Assembly: GCA_002728855.1 (NCBI GenBank)
Contig: PBWA01000007.1
Span: 32,017-65,851, forward strand
Origin: Flavobacteriaceae bacterium
GTDB lineage: Bacteria; Bacteroidota; Bacteroidia; Flavobacteriales; Flavobacteriaceae
Length of the DNA: 33,835 nt
Reading direction: 5' to 3'
Shown here: positions 17,773-27,329 of the stretch, piece by piece
Layout: every line of letters begins with the position of its first letter
How positions within the stretch are numbered: the stretch's first letter is position 1
The notes under the pieces: model-generated
Databases searched by the model: none
What the model saw: the letters and a program-made list of their open reading frames with translations, nothing else
Told to the model about the DNA's origin: nothing
Position numbers and translations under genes: made by a program

Positions 17773-18843
17773 ATGAAAGAAGTCTTTTATCAAATTATAA
17801 AATATTTTTTTTACTACACTGCAAGATTTTATTTCAAAAGAGTTAAAGTTTATGGTTTAAACAATATTCCAAGGGATGGAGGAATTTTATTTTCTCCAAA
17901 TCATCAAGGTGCTCTTTTAGATCCATTATTGGTCGGATCAAATATTTCCAGATCAGTCACCTCATTAACAAGAAGTGATGTCTTTGGGGGTCCTTTTCAA
18001 TGGTTTATGGATGCTCTGAGAATGCTCCCTGTTTATAGAATCAGAAATGGATATGCTAACCTGAAAAAAAATGATAATATATTTGAAAAGTGTAGAAAAA
18101 TTTTAGGAAAAGGAGAATGTATTATGATGTTTTCAGAAGCATCACATCACAACGAATATTTTCTCCAAAGACTTTCAAAAGGGAGTAGTAGATTAGCACT
18201 TGAAGCTCAAATTGAATTTCCTGATTCAAATATTTCTATTATCCCAGTTGGTATAAATTATGGTCATCACCAAATCGCTTGGTCAGATTTGCACTTAGTT
18301 TATGGGAAACCCATAAGGGTTAAAAATTTTATAAATAATAATAATTCCATCGCAGAAAATATTAATTGTTTGAGAGAAAATCTTGAAAAAAAAATGAAAG
18401 AGTGCCTCTGGCTTCCCGATAAAAATGATCAATATTATGAAAAAAAGAAAATGATCGCCCCTAAAAACACAAAGCTAGAGTTTGATGAATTAAAAGAAGG
18501 TATTAAAAATGGATCATTAAAATCTGAAGGCTTAGCAGGTAAATTTTTCGCTAAAAATACCAGGCTATTAAAAACATTAATTTTTCTTTTTTCAATTCCA
18601 AATTTTCTGCCTTTACTGTTAATAAAAAATATTATTTCTAAATTCAAGGATATTGTTTTTTATAGCTCAGTAAAAATTTGTTTAGGACCGATTATTTTCC
18701 CTCTTTGGTGGCTTTGTGTAGGGTATCTAACATACTTTATATACGGTGAAAATCTTGACTTTCTAGAGTATCTTGTTTTAGTAGAATCATTAATGTTATT
18801 TTCTCTTTATATTAGACAATATCTATTACTGTTTAAAAAATAA
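17773..18843 (+). CDS. PlsC-type lysophospholipid acyltransferase with C-terminal membrane segments
   Basis: A 356 aa protein of the glycerol-3-phosphate/1-acylglycerol-3-phosphate acyltransferase superfamily, which transfers acyl groups to lysophospholipids or related acceptors. The catalytic block is PNHQGALLDPLL (42-53), with H44 and D50 spaced as in the Bacteroidota-type NHQNALxD variants. The acceptor-site motif is MMFSEASHH (118-126), in place of FPEGTRS. After about residue 265 there are three hydrophobic stretches (LIFLFSIPNFLPLLLI, GPIIFPLWWLCVGYLTYF, YLVLVESLMLFSLYI) that should anchor it in the inner membrane. It is divergently transcribed from the acyl-CoA synthetase gene, which could supply its acyl-CoA. 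The acceptor is unknown; the family is secure. Confidence 0.9.
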   Translation: MKEVFYQIIKYFFYYTARFYFKRVKVYGLNNIPRDGGILFSPNHQGALLDPLLVGSNISRSVTSLTRSDVFGGPFQWFMDALRMLPVYRIRNGYANLKKNDNIFEKCRKILGKGECIMMFSEASHHNEYFLQRLSKGSSRLALEAQIEFPDSNISIIPVGINYGHHQIAWSDLHLVYGKPIRVKNFINNNNSIAENINCLRENLEKKMKECLWLPDKNDQYYEKKKMIAPKNTKLEFDELKEGIKNGSLKSEGLAGKFFAKNTRLLKTLIFLFSIPNFLPLLLIKNIISKFKDIVFYSSVKICLGPIIFPLWWLCVGYLTYFIYGENLDFLEYLVLVESLMLFSLYIRQYLLLFKK

Positions 18844-18858
18844 TAGATTTTATCTATT
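18842..18858 (+). terminator. Possible weak terminator after the acyltransferase gene
   Basis: AATAGAT, a TTT loop and ATCTATT form a 7-base stem that overlaps the stop codon of the acyltransferase gene. Downstream there are T-rich stretches up to about 18894. The stem is A/T-rich, so stability is low. Confidence 0.3.
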
Positions 18859-18985
18859 TTACATGATTTTTATTTGTATTTTTTTTTATTTAGATAAAGA
18901 TTATGTCAATAATAATAGATTTTATAAATAATAATATATTCATAATTAAATAAATCTATATAAATGTCTTTGATGTTTTAATTAT

Positions 18986-18993
18986 TACATTTG
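18986..18993 (+). promoter_or_regulatory. Predicted promoter (-7 element) for the YpdA-like gene
   Basis: TACATTTG matches TAnnTTTG exactly and lies 20 bases before the TTG start, implying a very short leader. An upstream TTTG exists but is only 13 bases away, shorter than the usual spacer. The rest of the 170-base gap 18844-19013 is simple A/T-rich sequence with no other recognisable feature. Confidence 0.45.
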
Positions 18994-19013
18994 GCAAATA
19001 AAAATAATTTCAT

Positions 19014-19973
19014 TTGGATGTAATCATCATAGGAGCTGGCCCGATTGGAATAGCATGTGGGATTGAGGCTGAAAAAAGAGATCTTCAGTATCTTGTAATT
19101 GATAAAGGCCCCATTGTTAATTCTATATACCGATACCCTTTAAATATGACATTTTTCTCTACTTCAGAAAAACTTGAAATAGGTAATGTCCCTTTCTTGT
19201 CTCATGGAAATAAACCGACAAGAACAGAAGCTCTTGAATATTATAGAAGGGTTGTAAAACAATGGGGGATAAATCTGAAATTATACTCTCCCGTTAGGGA
19301 TATTAAAAAAGAAGGCGATGGCTTTGAAGTTATTACAAAAGACGGTAAATATAAATCAAAAAATATTGTTATTGCAACCGGTTTTTATGATTTCCCCTAC
19401 CCTTTAAATGTTCCAGGAGAAGAACTTCAAAAGGTTATGCATTATTACAAAGAGGCACATCCTTTTTTTGATATGAATATTGCGGTTGTTGGAGCTGCAA
19501 ACTCTGCCGTTGATGTTGCTCTAGAAACACAAAGAAAAGGAGCTAAAAGTGTTACCATGATTATTCGAGAAAGCAAAATTGGTGACAACGTAAAGTATTG
19601 GGTTAAACCTGATGTTTTGAACAGGATAAAAGAAGGAAGCATCAATGCTTACTTTAATTCTAAAGTTATTGAAATAACAGAAAAAAAAGTGAAATTTAAA
19701 AGTGGAGATAAAGAACTTGAAATAGAAAATGACTTTGTGCTTGCTATGACAGGATATCAACCAAATTTTAATATGTTGAAAAACGTAGGTGTTAAATTTA
19801 AAAAAGATGTATTTCAAACTCCTAATTATGACTCAACAAACATGCAATCCAATATTGAAGGTGTTTTTTTAGCTGGAGTTGTTTGCGGTGGTTTAAAAAC
19901 TAATAAATGGTTTATTGAAAATTCTAGGGAACATGCCCCTCTAATTATGGAGTATATTTTAAAAAATAATTAA
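19014..19973 (+). CDS. ypdA: YpdA-family FAD/NAD(P)-dependent oxidoreductase (putative bacillithiol disulfide reductase)
   Basis: A 319 aa two-Rossmann flavoprotein. It has GAGPIG (7-12) for FAD, the family-specific block SIYRYPLNMTFFSTSEKLEI, IATGFYDFPYPLNVPGEEL, the second dinucleotide site VVGAANSAVD and a C-terminal NIEGVFLAGVV. These match YpdA/Bdr, which reduces bacillithiol disulfide with NADPH in Firmicutes. The Cys found in GGGPCG of Firmicutes YpdA is Ile here (I11); a nearby C15 is the closest thiol. The start is TTG: upstream in frame there is a stop 7 bases before it, and no ATG precedes the dinucleotide motif. It stands alone and converges on the next gene with only 2 bases between stops. 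The family is clear; the substrate is inferred. Confidence 0.85.
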   Translation: MDVIIIGAGPIGIACGIEAEKRDLQYLVIDKGPIVNSIYRYPLNMTFFSTSEKLEIGNVPFLSHGNKPTRTEALEYYRRVVKQWGINLKLYSPVRDIKKEGDGFEVITKDGKYKSKNIVIATGFYDFPYPLNVPGEELQKVMHYYKEAHPFFDMNIAVVGAANSAVDVALETQRKGAKSVTMIIRESKIGDNVKYWVKPDVLNRIKEGSINAYFNSKVIEITEKKVKFKSGDKELEIENDFVLAMTGYQPNFNMLKNVGVKFKKDVFQTPNYDSTNMQSNIEGVFLAGVVCGGLKTNKWFIENSREHAPLIMEYILKNN

Positions 19974-19975
19974 GT

Positions 19976-21808
19976 CTAAAACTCAGTGTAAAAAATTTCG
20001 AGTTGTATTTTTTTTGAATTATTTTCTTCATCAGGATGAGACCCATGTAAAACAACTCCTAATGGGTTTAGAAGAGCCGCAGAAGGGTACTTAATTATTT
20101 GATCAGAAACCATTGCTTCCCTTAAGCTAATATCATCAATATTTGAGGTAATTACAAGACCTAATTCAACATTTGTAGAATCATTTCTGATTATTCGTTT
20201 TATATGATCAGTAATTCTAAACTTATACCTGTATGGCATTCCATTGTCATCATATTCAAGAATACCTCCATAATAATTTTTTTTGCTTTGAACTTCATTA
20301 GGATTTTGACTTACTGTTTCATCCAAGACATAGTCATTTAATGGATTACTGTCTTCATAATTGTATAGATACAATCTATTAACTATTCCAAGGGAAGAAT
20401 AAAGTGAAAAATTTAATTGATCAATGTAAAGATTAATATTAGCCTCGTTGATTAACCAATTACTATTCCTGAGATCATTTAATGAAATACTGGATTCTTT
20501 TTCGGAAGAAAATAAATTCAATTTAGAATGAAGCCCTGATGATCCGCTTAAATATATCTTACTTGTAGGATTTCCTTGATTAGATTGTGAAATTTGATTT
20601 TCTATTTCAAAATCATAATTATTATTTAGGATGGTGTTTATTTTAATTCCTCCTAAATTAATTGGAATTGATTTATTTAATTTTTCAATAAAATCATCAG
20701 AAGTATCATCCTCAGTTCCGTTCTTGTTATACTTGTCGTATTCATACTCAACCTTAATACTTGCTTGGCTTATATCCAGTAACATGTATAGGTTATCGGA
20801 AAAATTTTCGCCTTTTATAATTATACCCTTCAGATGATTAGAGAAATTATCTTGATTAGCTAATTCTTGGCTACCTTCTTTGTCAATAAAATTAGTCTGG
20901 AAAAAATTTTTATCTAATGGGACTCGAATTCTAGGAGTTAATCTTGATTCAATCTTTTCTCTTTCATCGATATCAGGAGTTGACGAATCATCTTCAGAAA
21001 AATTGAATCTAAGTTCATTAAAATCAAGGCTGTAAATTGAATCGTAAAGAATTTCTCCAGAAAATCCCTCTTCAAAAAGATCTTTATTTGAATAATATTT
21101 ATTGATAGACTCAAAATTATTTTCAGGATCTAATGAAGATAAATAATAGGTTAATTCATAAACCTTTAGATTAAAACTGGCGTTTTTATTACCAAAAATT
21201 GAATCAATTTGATAAACTTTGTTTTCAGCATCATATCCAGAATTGTCTTGATCAGCTCCATCAAGGATGCCGTCATTGTCGGAATCTTGACTAAGCGGAT
21301 TCGTCCCGTCTTGAATTTCTAGATAATCAGCGATTCCGTCTGAATCACTATCACTTAGTGGATCATCAGGACCTATATCGAACTCATCAATTACTCCATC
21401 ATTATCTCTGTCATTGAGATTATTGAAAAAGGGTATTTCTAAAAAGACTCCTGTTACAGTTTCATTTTCATTGATCTTAGATGGATCATCATCGGTTTGA
21501 TTCTCATTTTGTTCACTTATATCTCCAAAAACAGGATCGCTGATTGGTATTGCCAATTGCGAAGTTAAGCTTGCTTTTGATAAGCCAAAAATTGGATGAT
21601 TAATTTCTCCTAGTTGAGCTAAAGGCAAACCGTCTGTTTGAAAAAAATCTGTTTTCTTTTGAAAAGAAAATATTGGAACTTCTAGTTTATCGGAATCAAA
21701 AACTGATTCATTTAAAATTGATACTCCTACTGGATGAAATTCCTTAGAGCAATAAACAAATATTAGTGGACACAAGAATAATATTCTGAAAAAAACTTTG
21801 GAATTCAT
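19976..21808 (-). CDS. DUF4270-like lipoprotein with inserted DxDxDG calcium-binding repeats
   Basis: A 610 aa secreted protein. A hydrophobic N-terminus ending at FVYC (C20) looks like a lipoprotein signal, and SKEF follows the cysteine, so it may be outer-membrane anchored. HPVGVSIL, LPLAQLGEINHPIFG, TGVFLEIPFF and DSIFGNKNASFNLKVYELTYYL resemble the DUF4270 family of Bacteroidota. Residues 132-188 form an insertion with three Asp-rich repeats (DRDNDGVIDEFD, DSDSDGIADYLE, DSDNDGILDGAD), similar to thrombospondin type-3 or EF-hand-like calcium sites. The remainder is beta-rich with many Asn and Ser. The GT5-like gene lies 6 bases upstream on the same strand, an arrangement I recall from other flavobacteria. 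The function is not known. Confidence 0.8.
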   Translation of the reverse strand: MNSKVFFRILFLCPLIFVYCSKEFHPVGVSILNESVFDSDKLEVPIFSFQKKTDFFQTDGLPLAQLGEINHPIFGLSKASLTSQLAIPISDPVFGDISEQNENQTDDDPSKINENETVTGVFLEIPFFNNLNDRDNDGVIDEFDIGPDDPLSDSDSDGIADYLEIQDGTNPLSQDSDNDGILDGADQDNSGYDAENKVYQIDSIFGNKNASFNLKVYELTYYLSSLDPENNFESINKYYSNKDLFEEGFSGEILYDSIYSLDFNELRFNFSEDDSSTPDIDEREKIESRLTPRIRVPLDKNFFQTNFIDKEGSQELANQDNFSNHLKGIIIKGENFSDNLYMLLDISQASIKVEYEYDKYNKNGTEDDTSDDFIEKLNKSIPINLGGIKINTILNNNYDFEIENQISQSNQGNPTSKIYLSGSSGLHSKLNLFSSEKESSISLNDLRNSNWLINEANINLYIDQLNFSLYSSLGIVNRLYLYNYEDSNPLNDYVLDETVSQNPNEVQSKKNYYGGILEYDDNGMPYRYKFRITDHIKRIIRNDSTNVELGLVITSNIDDISLREAMVSDQIIKYPSAALLNPLGVVLHGSHPDEENNSKKIQLEIFYTEF

Positions 21809-21814
21809 TTTAAA

Positions 21815-22618
21815 TTAGAAAATCTTATTCGAGTAAAAACTTACAAAAGCTTTTTCTTCTTTAGTTTGATCAAAATCCATCACTGGAAGATTTTTACTTT
21901 CAACTAATTTTTCAATTTTATTTAGCGCTCCATCATCTGCTACAACAAACCCGTCAGAATGATTTATGCTTAGTTGAATCAAATTCTCATAATTAGCTGT
22001 TTTCAGAAGCTGAATCTCTTCTGAAGGTATTTTATCAAAGCAGACTTTCTTGTAAATTGTCTTGGAGACTACACCGTCAAAATCTTTACTATATACTGAT
22101 GTTACTATTTTACTGCCAGCAAACAATGGGTCGTCCTTGTAATAGGTTTTTAAGTAAAGAGGGAATAATGAAGTAAACCATCCGTGAAGATGGATAATAT
22201 CAGGAGACCAATTTAATTTTTTAACTGTTTCAATTACTCCCTTTGTAAAAAAAATCATCCTGGCATCATTATCTTTGAAAAGTTTATCTTTTTCATCTTT
22301 TAAAGTACCTCTCCTTTTAAAGTATTCATCATTATCTATAAAATAGACTTGCATCCTTTCCTTTGGAATAGATGCAACCTTAATAATTAATGGCATATCT
22401 TCATCATCAATTACCAGATTCATCCCAGATAGTCGAATTACTTCATGTAACTGGTGTCTCCTTTCGTTTATAAGGCCATACTTTGGCATAAAAATTCTTG
22501 TCTGACCACCATTATCATTTACACTCTTTGGTATTTGGTAAGAATTTAATGCCTGATTTGTCTGAGGCAAATAGGGGGTAACTTCTGAGGATATAATTAA
22601 TACCTTCTTATTTTTCAT
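21815..22618 (-). CDS. Glycogen/starch synthase-like protein, GT5 N-terminal domain only
   Basis: A 267 aa protein matching the N-terminal (acceptor-side) Rossmann domain of GT5 glycogen synthases. It starts KKVLIISSEVTPYLPQTNQA and contains GGQTRIFMPKYGLI (37-50), DNDARMIFFTKGVIE (116-130) and PDIIHLHGWFTSLFPLYL (139-156). The C-terminal nucleotide-sugar-binding GT-B domain is missing. The KxGG motif expected near the N-terminus is replaced by LPQTNQA, so ordinary ADP-glucose transfer is unlikely. Short proteins of this type are annotated as glycogen synthase in many flavobacteria, next to panC as here. It is divergent from panC and upstream of the DUF4270 gene. The real role is unknown; binding of a sugar or regulatory ligand is possible. 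Confidence 0.8.
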   Translation of the reverse strand: MKNKKVLIISSEVTPYLPQTNQALNSYQIPKSVNDNGGQTRIFMPKYGLINERRHQLHEVIRLSGMNLVIDDEDMPLIIKVASIPKERMQVYFIDNDEYFKRRGTLKDEKDKLFKDNDARMIFFTKGVIETVKKLNWSPDIIHLHGWFTSLFPLYLKTYYKDDPLFAGSKIVTSVYSKDFDGVVSKTIYKKVCFDKIPSEEIQLLKTANYENLIQLSINHSDGFVVADDGALNKIEKLVESKNLPVMDFDQTKEEKAFVSFYSNKIF

Positions 22619-22644
22619 TAGTTTTTCAACTCTAAAAAGCTTGG

Positions 22645-22652
22645 CAAAATTA
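22645..22652 (-). promoter_or_regulatory. Predicted promoter (-7 element) for the GT5-like/DUF4270 pair
   Basis: On the minus strand TAATTTTG matches TAnnTTTG exactly, 27 bases upstream of the ATG at 22618. No convincing -33 TTTG is present. The panC promoter must share this 93-base divergent gap; TATATTTA at 22684-22691 is a near match on the plus strand. Confidence 0.45.
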
Positions 22653-22711
22653 AGGAATTTATCATTAAATATCTTATAAAGCTTATATTTAGTCAGTTAT
22701 AAATTCTTTAA

Positions 22712-23551
22712 ATGGAAATATTCAAATCAAAATCTGATTTGCTAAATGCTATAAAAAACCATAAAGGTCCGCTTGGTTTAGTCCCAACAATGGGAGGAAT
22801 ACATAAGGGCCATCTTTCACTCATACGGAGAGCTTTTAAAGAAAACTCAATTATGATCGTAAGTATTTTTGTGAATCCAATACAATTTGATAATGCAATT
22901 GATTTAAAAAAATATCCGCGTAATTTGACAAGAGATGCTTCATTGATATCTGAAATAAGTGATAAAATAAAAATATATGCTCCAAATCAAGAGGATGTTT
23001 ATGGCAAAAAAATTAAGCCAAAAAAGTATAGTTTTAAAAAATTAGATAAGGTAATGGAGGGTATAAAAAGGGAAAATCACTTTAATGGAGTAGCAAATAT
23101 CATTGAATTTTTATTTAAAACCTTTAATCCTGAAAATGTATATTTTGGAGAAAAAGATTACCAGCAACTTCAAATAGTTAGAAGCTTAAATAAAATTCTC
23201 AGAATGTCAATTAATATTATCCAGTGTCCAACTATTAGAAGTAAAAATGGTCTAGCTTTAAGCTCAAGAAATAAAAACTTAACTTCAAATGAACAAAGTA
23301 TTGCTCCAGAAATATATAAATGCCTATTGGATGTGAAAAAAATGGCAAAAGTTAATTCTTATGAAGAAATTCAGAATGAAGTAAGTTCCAGATTTTTAAA
23401 GATAAAACAATGTAATTTAGAATATTTCACAATTTCAAATCCAAAGACATTAGAAGAAATAAACTTTACGGATTCAATTTTAGGAAATAGAGCATTTATT
23501 GCAGTTAAAATAGGAGATACCCGATTAATTGATAACATTGAATTATCTTAA
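22712..23551 (+). CDS. panC: Pantothenate synthetase
   Basis: Condenses pantoate and beta-alanine with ATP to give pantothenate, a precursor of coenzyme A; cytosolic. The 279 aa protein has the nucleotide-binding PTMGGIHKGHLSLI (25-38), IVSIFVNPIQF, HFNGVANII, NVYFGEKDYQQLQIV and RSKNGLALSSRNKNL, all typical of PanC at its normal length. It is divergent from the GT5-like gene and the first gene of a rightward series. panD (aspartate decarboxylase), which I recall following panC in many flavobacteria, is missing: only 48 bases separate panC from the next start. Confidence 0.97.
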   Translation: MEIFKSKSDLLNAIKNHKGPLGLVPTMGGIHKGHLSLIRRAFKENSIMIVSIFVNPIQFDNAIDLKKYPRNLTRDASLISEISDKIKIYAPNQEDVYGKKIKPKKYSFKKLDKVMEGIKRENHFNGVANIIEFLFKTFNPENVYFGEKDYQQLQIVRSLNKILRMSINIIQCPTIRSKNGLALSSRNKNLTSNEQSIAPEIYKCLLDVKKMAKVNSYEEIQNEVSSRFLKIKQCNLEYFTISNPKTLEEINFTDSILGNRAFIAVKIGDTRLIDNIELS

Positions 23552-23599
23552 ATTATTAATTTAGCTTGAGGTATAGATTAAATATCAAAATTGAAATTA

Positions 23600-24559
23600 A
23601 TGATCAAAATATTTAAGGTTTTAATTCCTCTTATAATTGGAATCTTTTTTATTTATCTAAGTTTTGAAACTACAACTGAACAGGATAGAAAAAATATTTT
23701 AATGTCTATAAAAAATGCAGATTATAGATATATATTATTGTCGCCATTGTTTGGGTTTTTAAGTCACTTGTCTCGTGCCTACAGGTGGAAATTTTTATTA
23801 AGCCCATTAGGATATAATCCAAGTTTTATAAATTCAACTCTATCCGTTTTTATTGCATATATCAGTAACCTTGGAATACCCAGATCTGGAGAAATCATTA
23901 GAGCAACCGTTATGAATTCCTATGAAAAAATTCCTTTTGAAAAAGGTTTTGGTACTATTGTAGCTGAGAGAATCATTGATTTAATTCTTTTAATTTGTTT
24001 TCTTTTTATAGCATTAATTATCCATTTTGATCTAGTGATATCTTTTCTGCCATTCGAAAAAATTGAACTAAAAAATATTTTATTTATGATAATAATTTTT
24101 TGCCTTTTATTTTTCATTTGGAATTTTATTTTAAAAAAATTGAATCATAATATAATTAGTAAGATCAAATTATTTTTTACTGGATTCTGGGAGGGAATAA
24201 TCTCATTGAGCAAAATTGAAAAAAAATCCTCATTTATTTTTCATACCCTCTTTATTTGGATAATGTATGTTACTATGTTTTATGTCATTAAGTGGTCTTT
24301 ACCAGAAACAGAATCTCTTTCCTTAATTGAGCTTATCCCAGCTTTTGTAATTGGAGGACTGACAATTTCTGCAACAAATGGAGGGATCGGTATTTATCCA
24401 TATTCAATATCCTTGGCCCTTTTTGCATTTGGAATTTCATATGAATCTGGATTAGCTTTTGGATGGATTATTTGGACTGCTCAAACTATTATGATTGTAT
24501 TATGTGGTGGAGTATCCTTTTTTATTTTACCTCTAGTCAATAAAAAGTCAGATAATTAA
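23600..24559 (+). CDS. Lysylphosphatidylglycerol synthetase/UPF0104 (AglD-like) integral membrane protein
   Basis: A protein of about 319 aa with seven to eight hydrophobic helices (for example FKVLIPLIIGIFFIYLSF, IDLILLICFLFIALIIHF, NILFMIIIFCLLFFIWNF). Family motifs are SHLSRAYRWKFLLSPLG, YISNLGIPRSGEIIRA and FEKGFGTIVAERIIDL, plus a late PAFVIGGLTISATNGGIGIYPY. These are typical of the flippase-like transmembrane domain shared with MprF and AglD, without the aminoacyl-transferase domain. I prefer the ATG at 23600 over the in-frame TTG at 23591. Its stop is directly followed by the radA ATG, implying co-translation. It may move a lipid or lipid-linked sugar; the substrate is unknown. Confidence 0.85.
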   Translation: MIKIFKVLIPLIIGIFFIYLSFETTTEQDRKNILMSIKNADYRYILLSPLFGFLSHLSRAYRWKFLLSPLGYNPSFINSTLSVFIAYISNLGIPRSGEIIRATVMNSYEKIPFEKGFGTIVAERIIDLILLICFLFIALIIHFDLVISFLPFEKIELKNILFMIIIFCLLFFIWNFILKKLNHNIISKIKLFFTGFWEGIISLSKIEKKSSFIFHTLFIWIMYVTMFYVIKWSLPETESLSLIELIPAFVIGGLTISATNGGIGIYPYSISLALFAFGISYESGLAFGWIIWTAQTIMIVLCGGVSFFILPLVNKKSDN

Positions 24560-25921
24560 ATGAATAAAATTAAAAAATCTTTTTTCTGTCAAAATTGTGG
24601 AGCTCAACATGTAAAATGGCAAGGTCAATGCAATACTTGCAAAGAATGGAATTCTCTCCTTGAAGAAATTATTTCGAATGAATCTTCACAAAATTGGGCA
24701 GCTCTAAATCAAAGAGATAATTCTAGGTCAAGTGCTCTTCAGATTAATCAAATTAGAAAATCTAATGAAACAATAATAAATAGTTCTGATCAAGAACTCA
24801 ATCGTGTTTTAGGAGGCGGAATAGTCTCAGGATCCTTAATCCTGCTTTCAGGTGAACCAGGAGTTGGAAAATCAACGCTTTTACTTCAAGTTCTCATGAA
24901 CCTTAATTTAAAGACTCTCTATGTTACTGGAGAAGAGAGTCAAAATCAGATAAAACTCAGAGCAGAAAGAATAAAATCATCTTATAATAGCTGTTATATT
25001 CTAAATGAAACATTAATTGAAAATATTTTTGATCAAATAAAAAAAATTGAACCCTCAATAATTATTGTAGACTCAATTCAAACTCTTAAATCAATCAATA
25101 TTGAGAATAGTCCCGGTAGTGTCTCTCAAATAAAAGGATGTGCTGAAGATTTTATAAAGTTTAGTAAAAAAACTAGCACCCCAGTTATTTTAGTTGGTCA
25201 TATAACTAAAGATGGTCAAATTGCAGGTCCTAAAATTCTTGAACATATGGTAGATGTAGTTCTTCATTTTGAAGGAGACAAGAACAATATCTATAGAATT
25301 CTAAGGGCTAAGAAAAATCGATACGGATCTACTTCTGAGATAGGAATTTATATGATGGAGTCGACTGGTCTTTCAGCGGTATCTAATCCTAATGAATTAC
25401 TAATTCCTTTTAAAGAAGAGTTTTTAAGTGGACATGCTGTTGCATGCATTCTAGAGGGCTCTAGGCCTTTAATGATTGAAGTTCAAGCCCTTGTCAGTTC
25501 AGCAGTTTACGGAACTCCTCAAAGGACAAGTAATGGATTTAACTCTAAAAGATTAAATATGCTGCTTGCAGTACTCGAAAAAAGAGCTGGTTTTGCTCTT
25601 GGTACAAAAGATGTCTTTATTAATATAACAGGTGGGATATCAGTTGAGGATCCATCTATTGACTTAGCTGTTATTGCTGCTATACTATCAAGCTATCATG
25701 ATATCTGTATTTCTCAAGATAAATGTTTTTCAGCAGAAATAGGTTTATCAGGTGAAATTAGGCCTATTTCAAAAACAGATCAAAGAATAAAAGAATGCTC
25801 AAAATTAGGATACAAAAATTTTGTTACATCAAATTCTAGTAAAATTCAAAAAACAAATAGAAAAACTGAAATAATAACTGTCTCGAAAATCGAAGATTTA
25901 ATTACTTATCTTTTTGGTTAA
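24560..25921 (+). CDS. radA: DNA repair protein RadA (Sms)
   Basis: A RecA-like ATPase that promotes branch migration in homologous recombination and repair. The 453 aa protein has an N-terminal four-cysteine zinc finger (C10, C13, C24, C27), Walker A GEPGVGKST at 98-106, the RadA-specific KNRYG motif at 252-256 (KNRFG in most homologues) and a C-terminal Lon-protease-like domain containing ITGGISVEDPSIDLAVIAA and GLSGEIRPIS. Length and domain order are complete. The start ATG abuts the stop of the membrane-protein gene. Confidence 0.97.
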   Translation: MNKIKKSFFCQNCGAQHVKWQGQCNTCKEWNSLLEEIISNESSQNWAALNQRDNSRSSALQINQIRKSNETIINSSDQELNRVLGGGIVSGSLILLSGEPGVGKSTLLLQVLMNLNLKTLYVTGEESQNQIKLRAERIKSSYNSCYILNETLIENIFDQIKKIEPSIIIVDSIQTLKSINIENSPGSVSQIKGCAEDFIKFSKKTSTPVILVGHITKDGQIAGPKILEHMVDVVLHFEGDKNNIYRILRAKKNRYGSTSEIGIYMMESTGLSAVSNPNELLIPFKEEFLSGHAVACILEGSRPLMIEVQALVSSAVYGTPQRTSNGFNSKRLNMLLAVLEKRAGFALGTKDVFINITGGISVEDPSIDLAVIAAILSSYHDICISQDKCFSAEIGLSGEIRPISKTDQRIKECSKLGYKNFVTSNSSKIQKTNRKTEIITVSKIEDLITYLFG

Positions 25922-25974
25922 GGAAATAGTTTTCAATCTAAATAATGTAACTTTATTTAAAATTATTAATCTAG

Positions 25975-27315
<1,341 letters not shown>

Positions 27316-27329
27316 AAAATGTCTCCATA

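Noticed and set aside
19521-19817. 98-codon open frame on the minus strand
   Set aside because: It is opposite the YpdA-like gene; the Phe/Lys-rich translation is what reverse reading of A/T-rich coding DNA produces.
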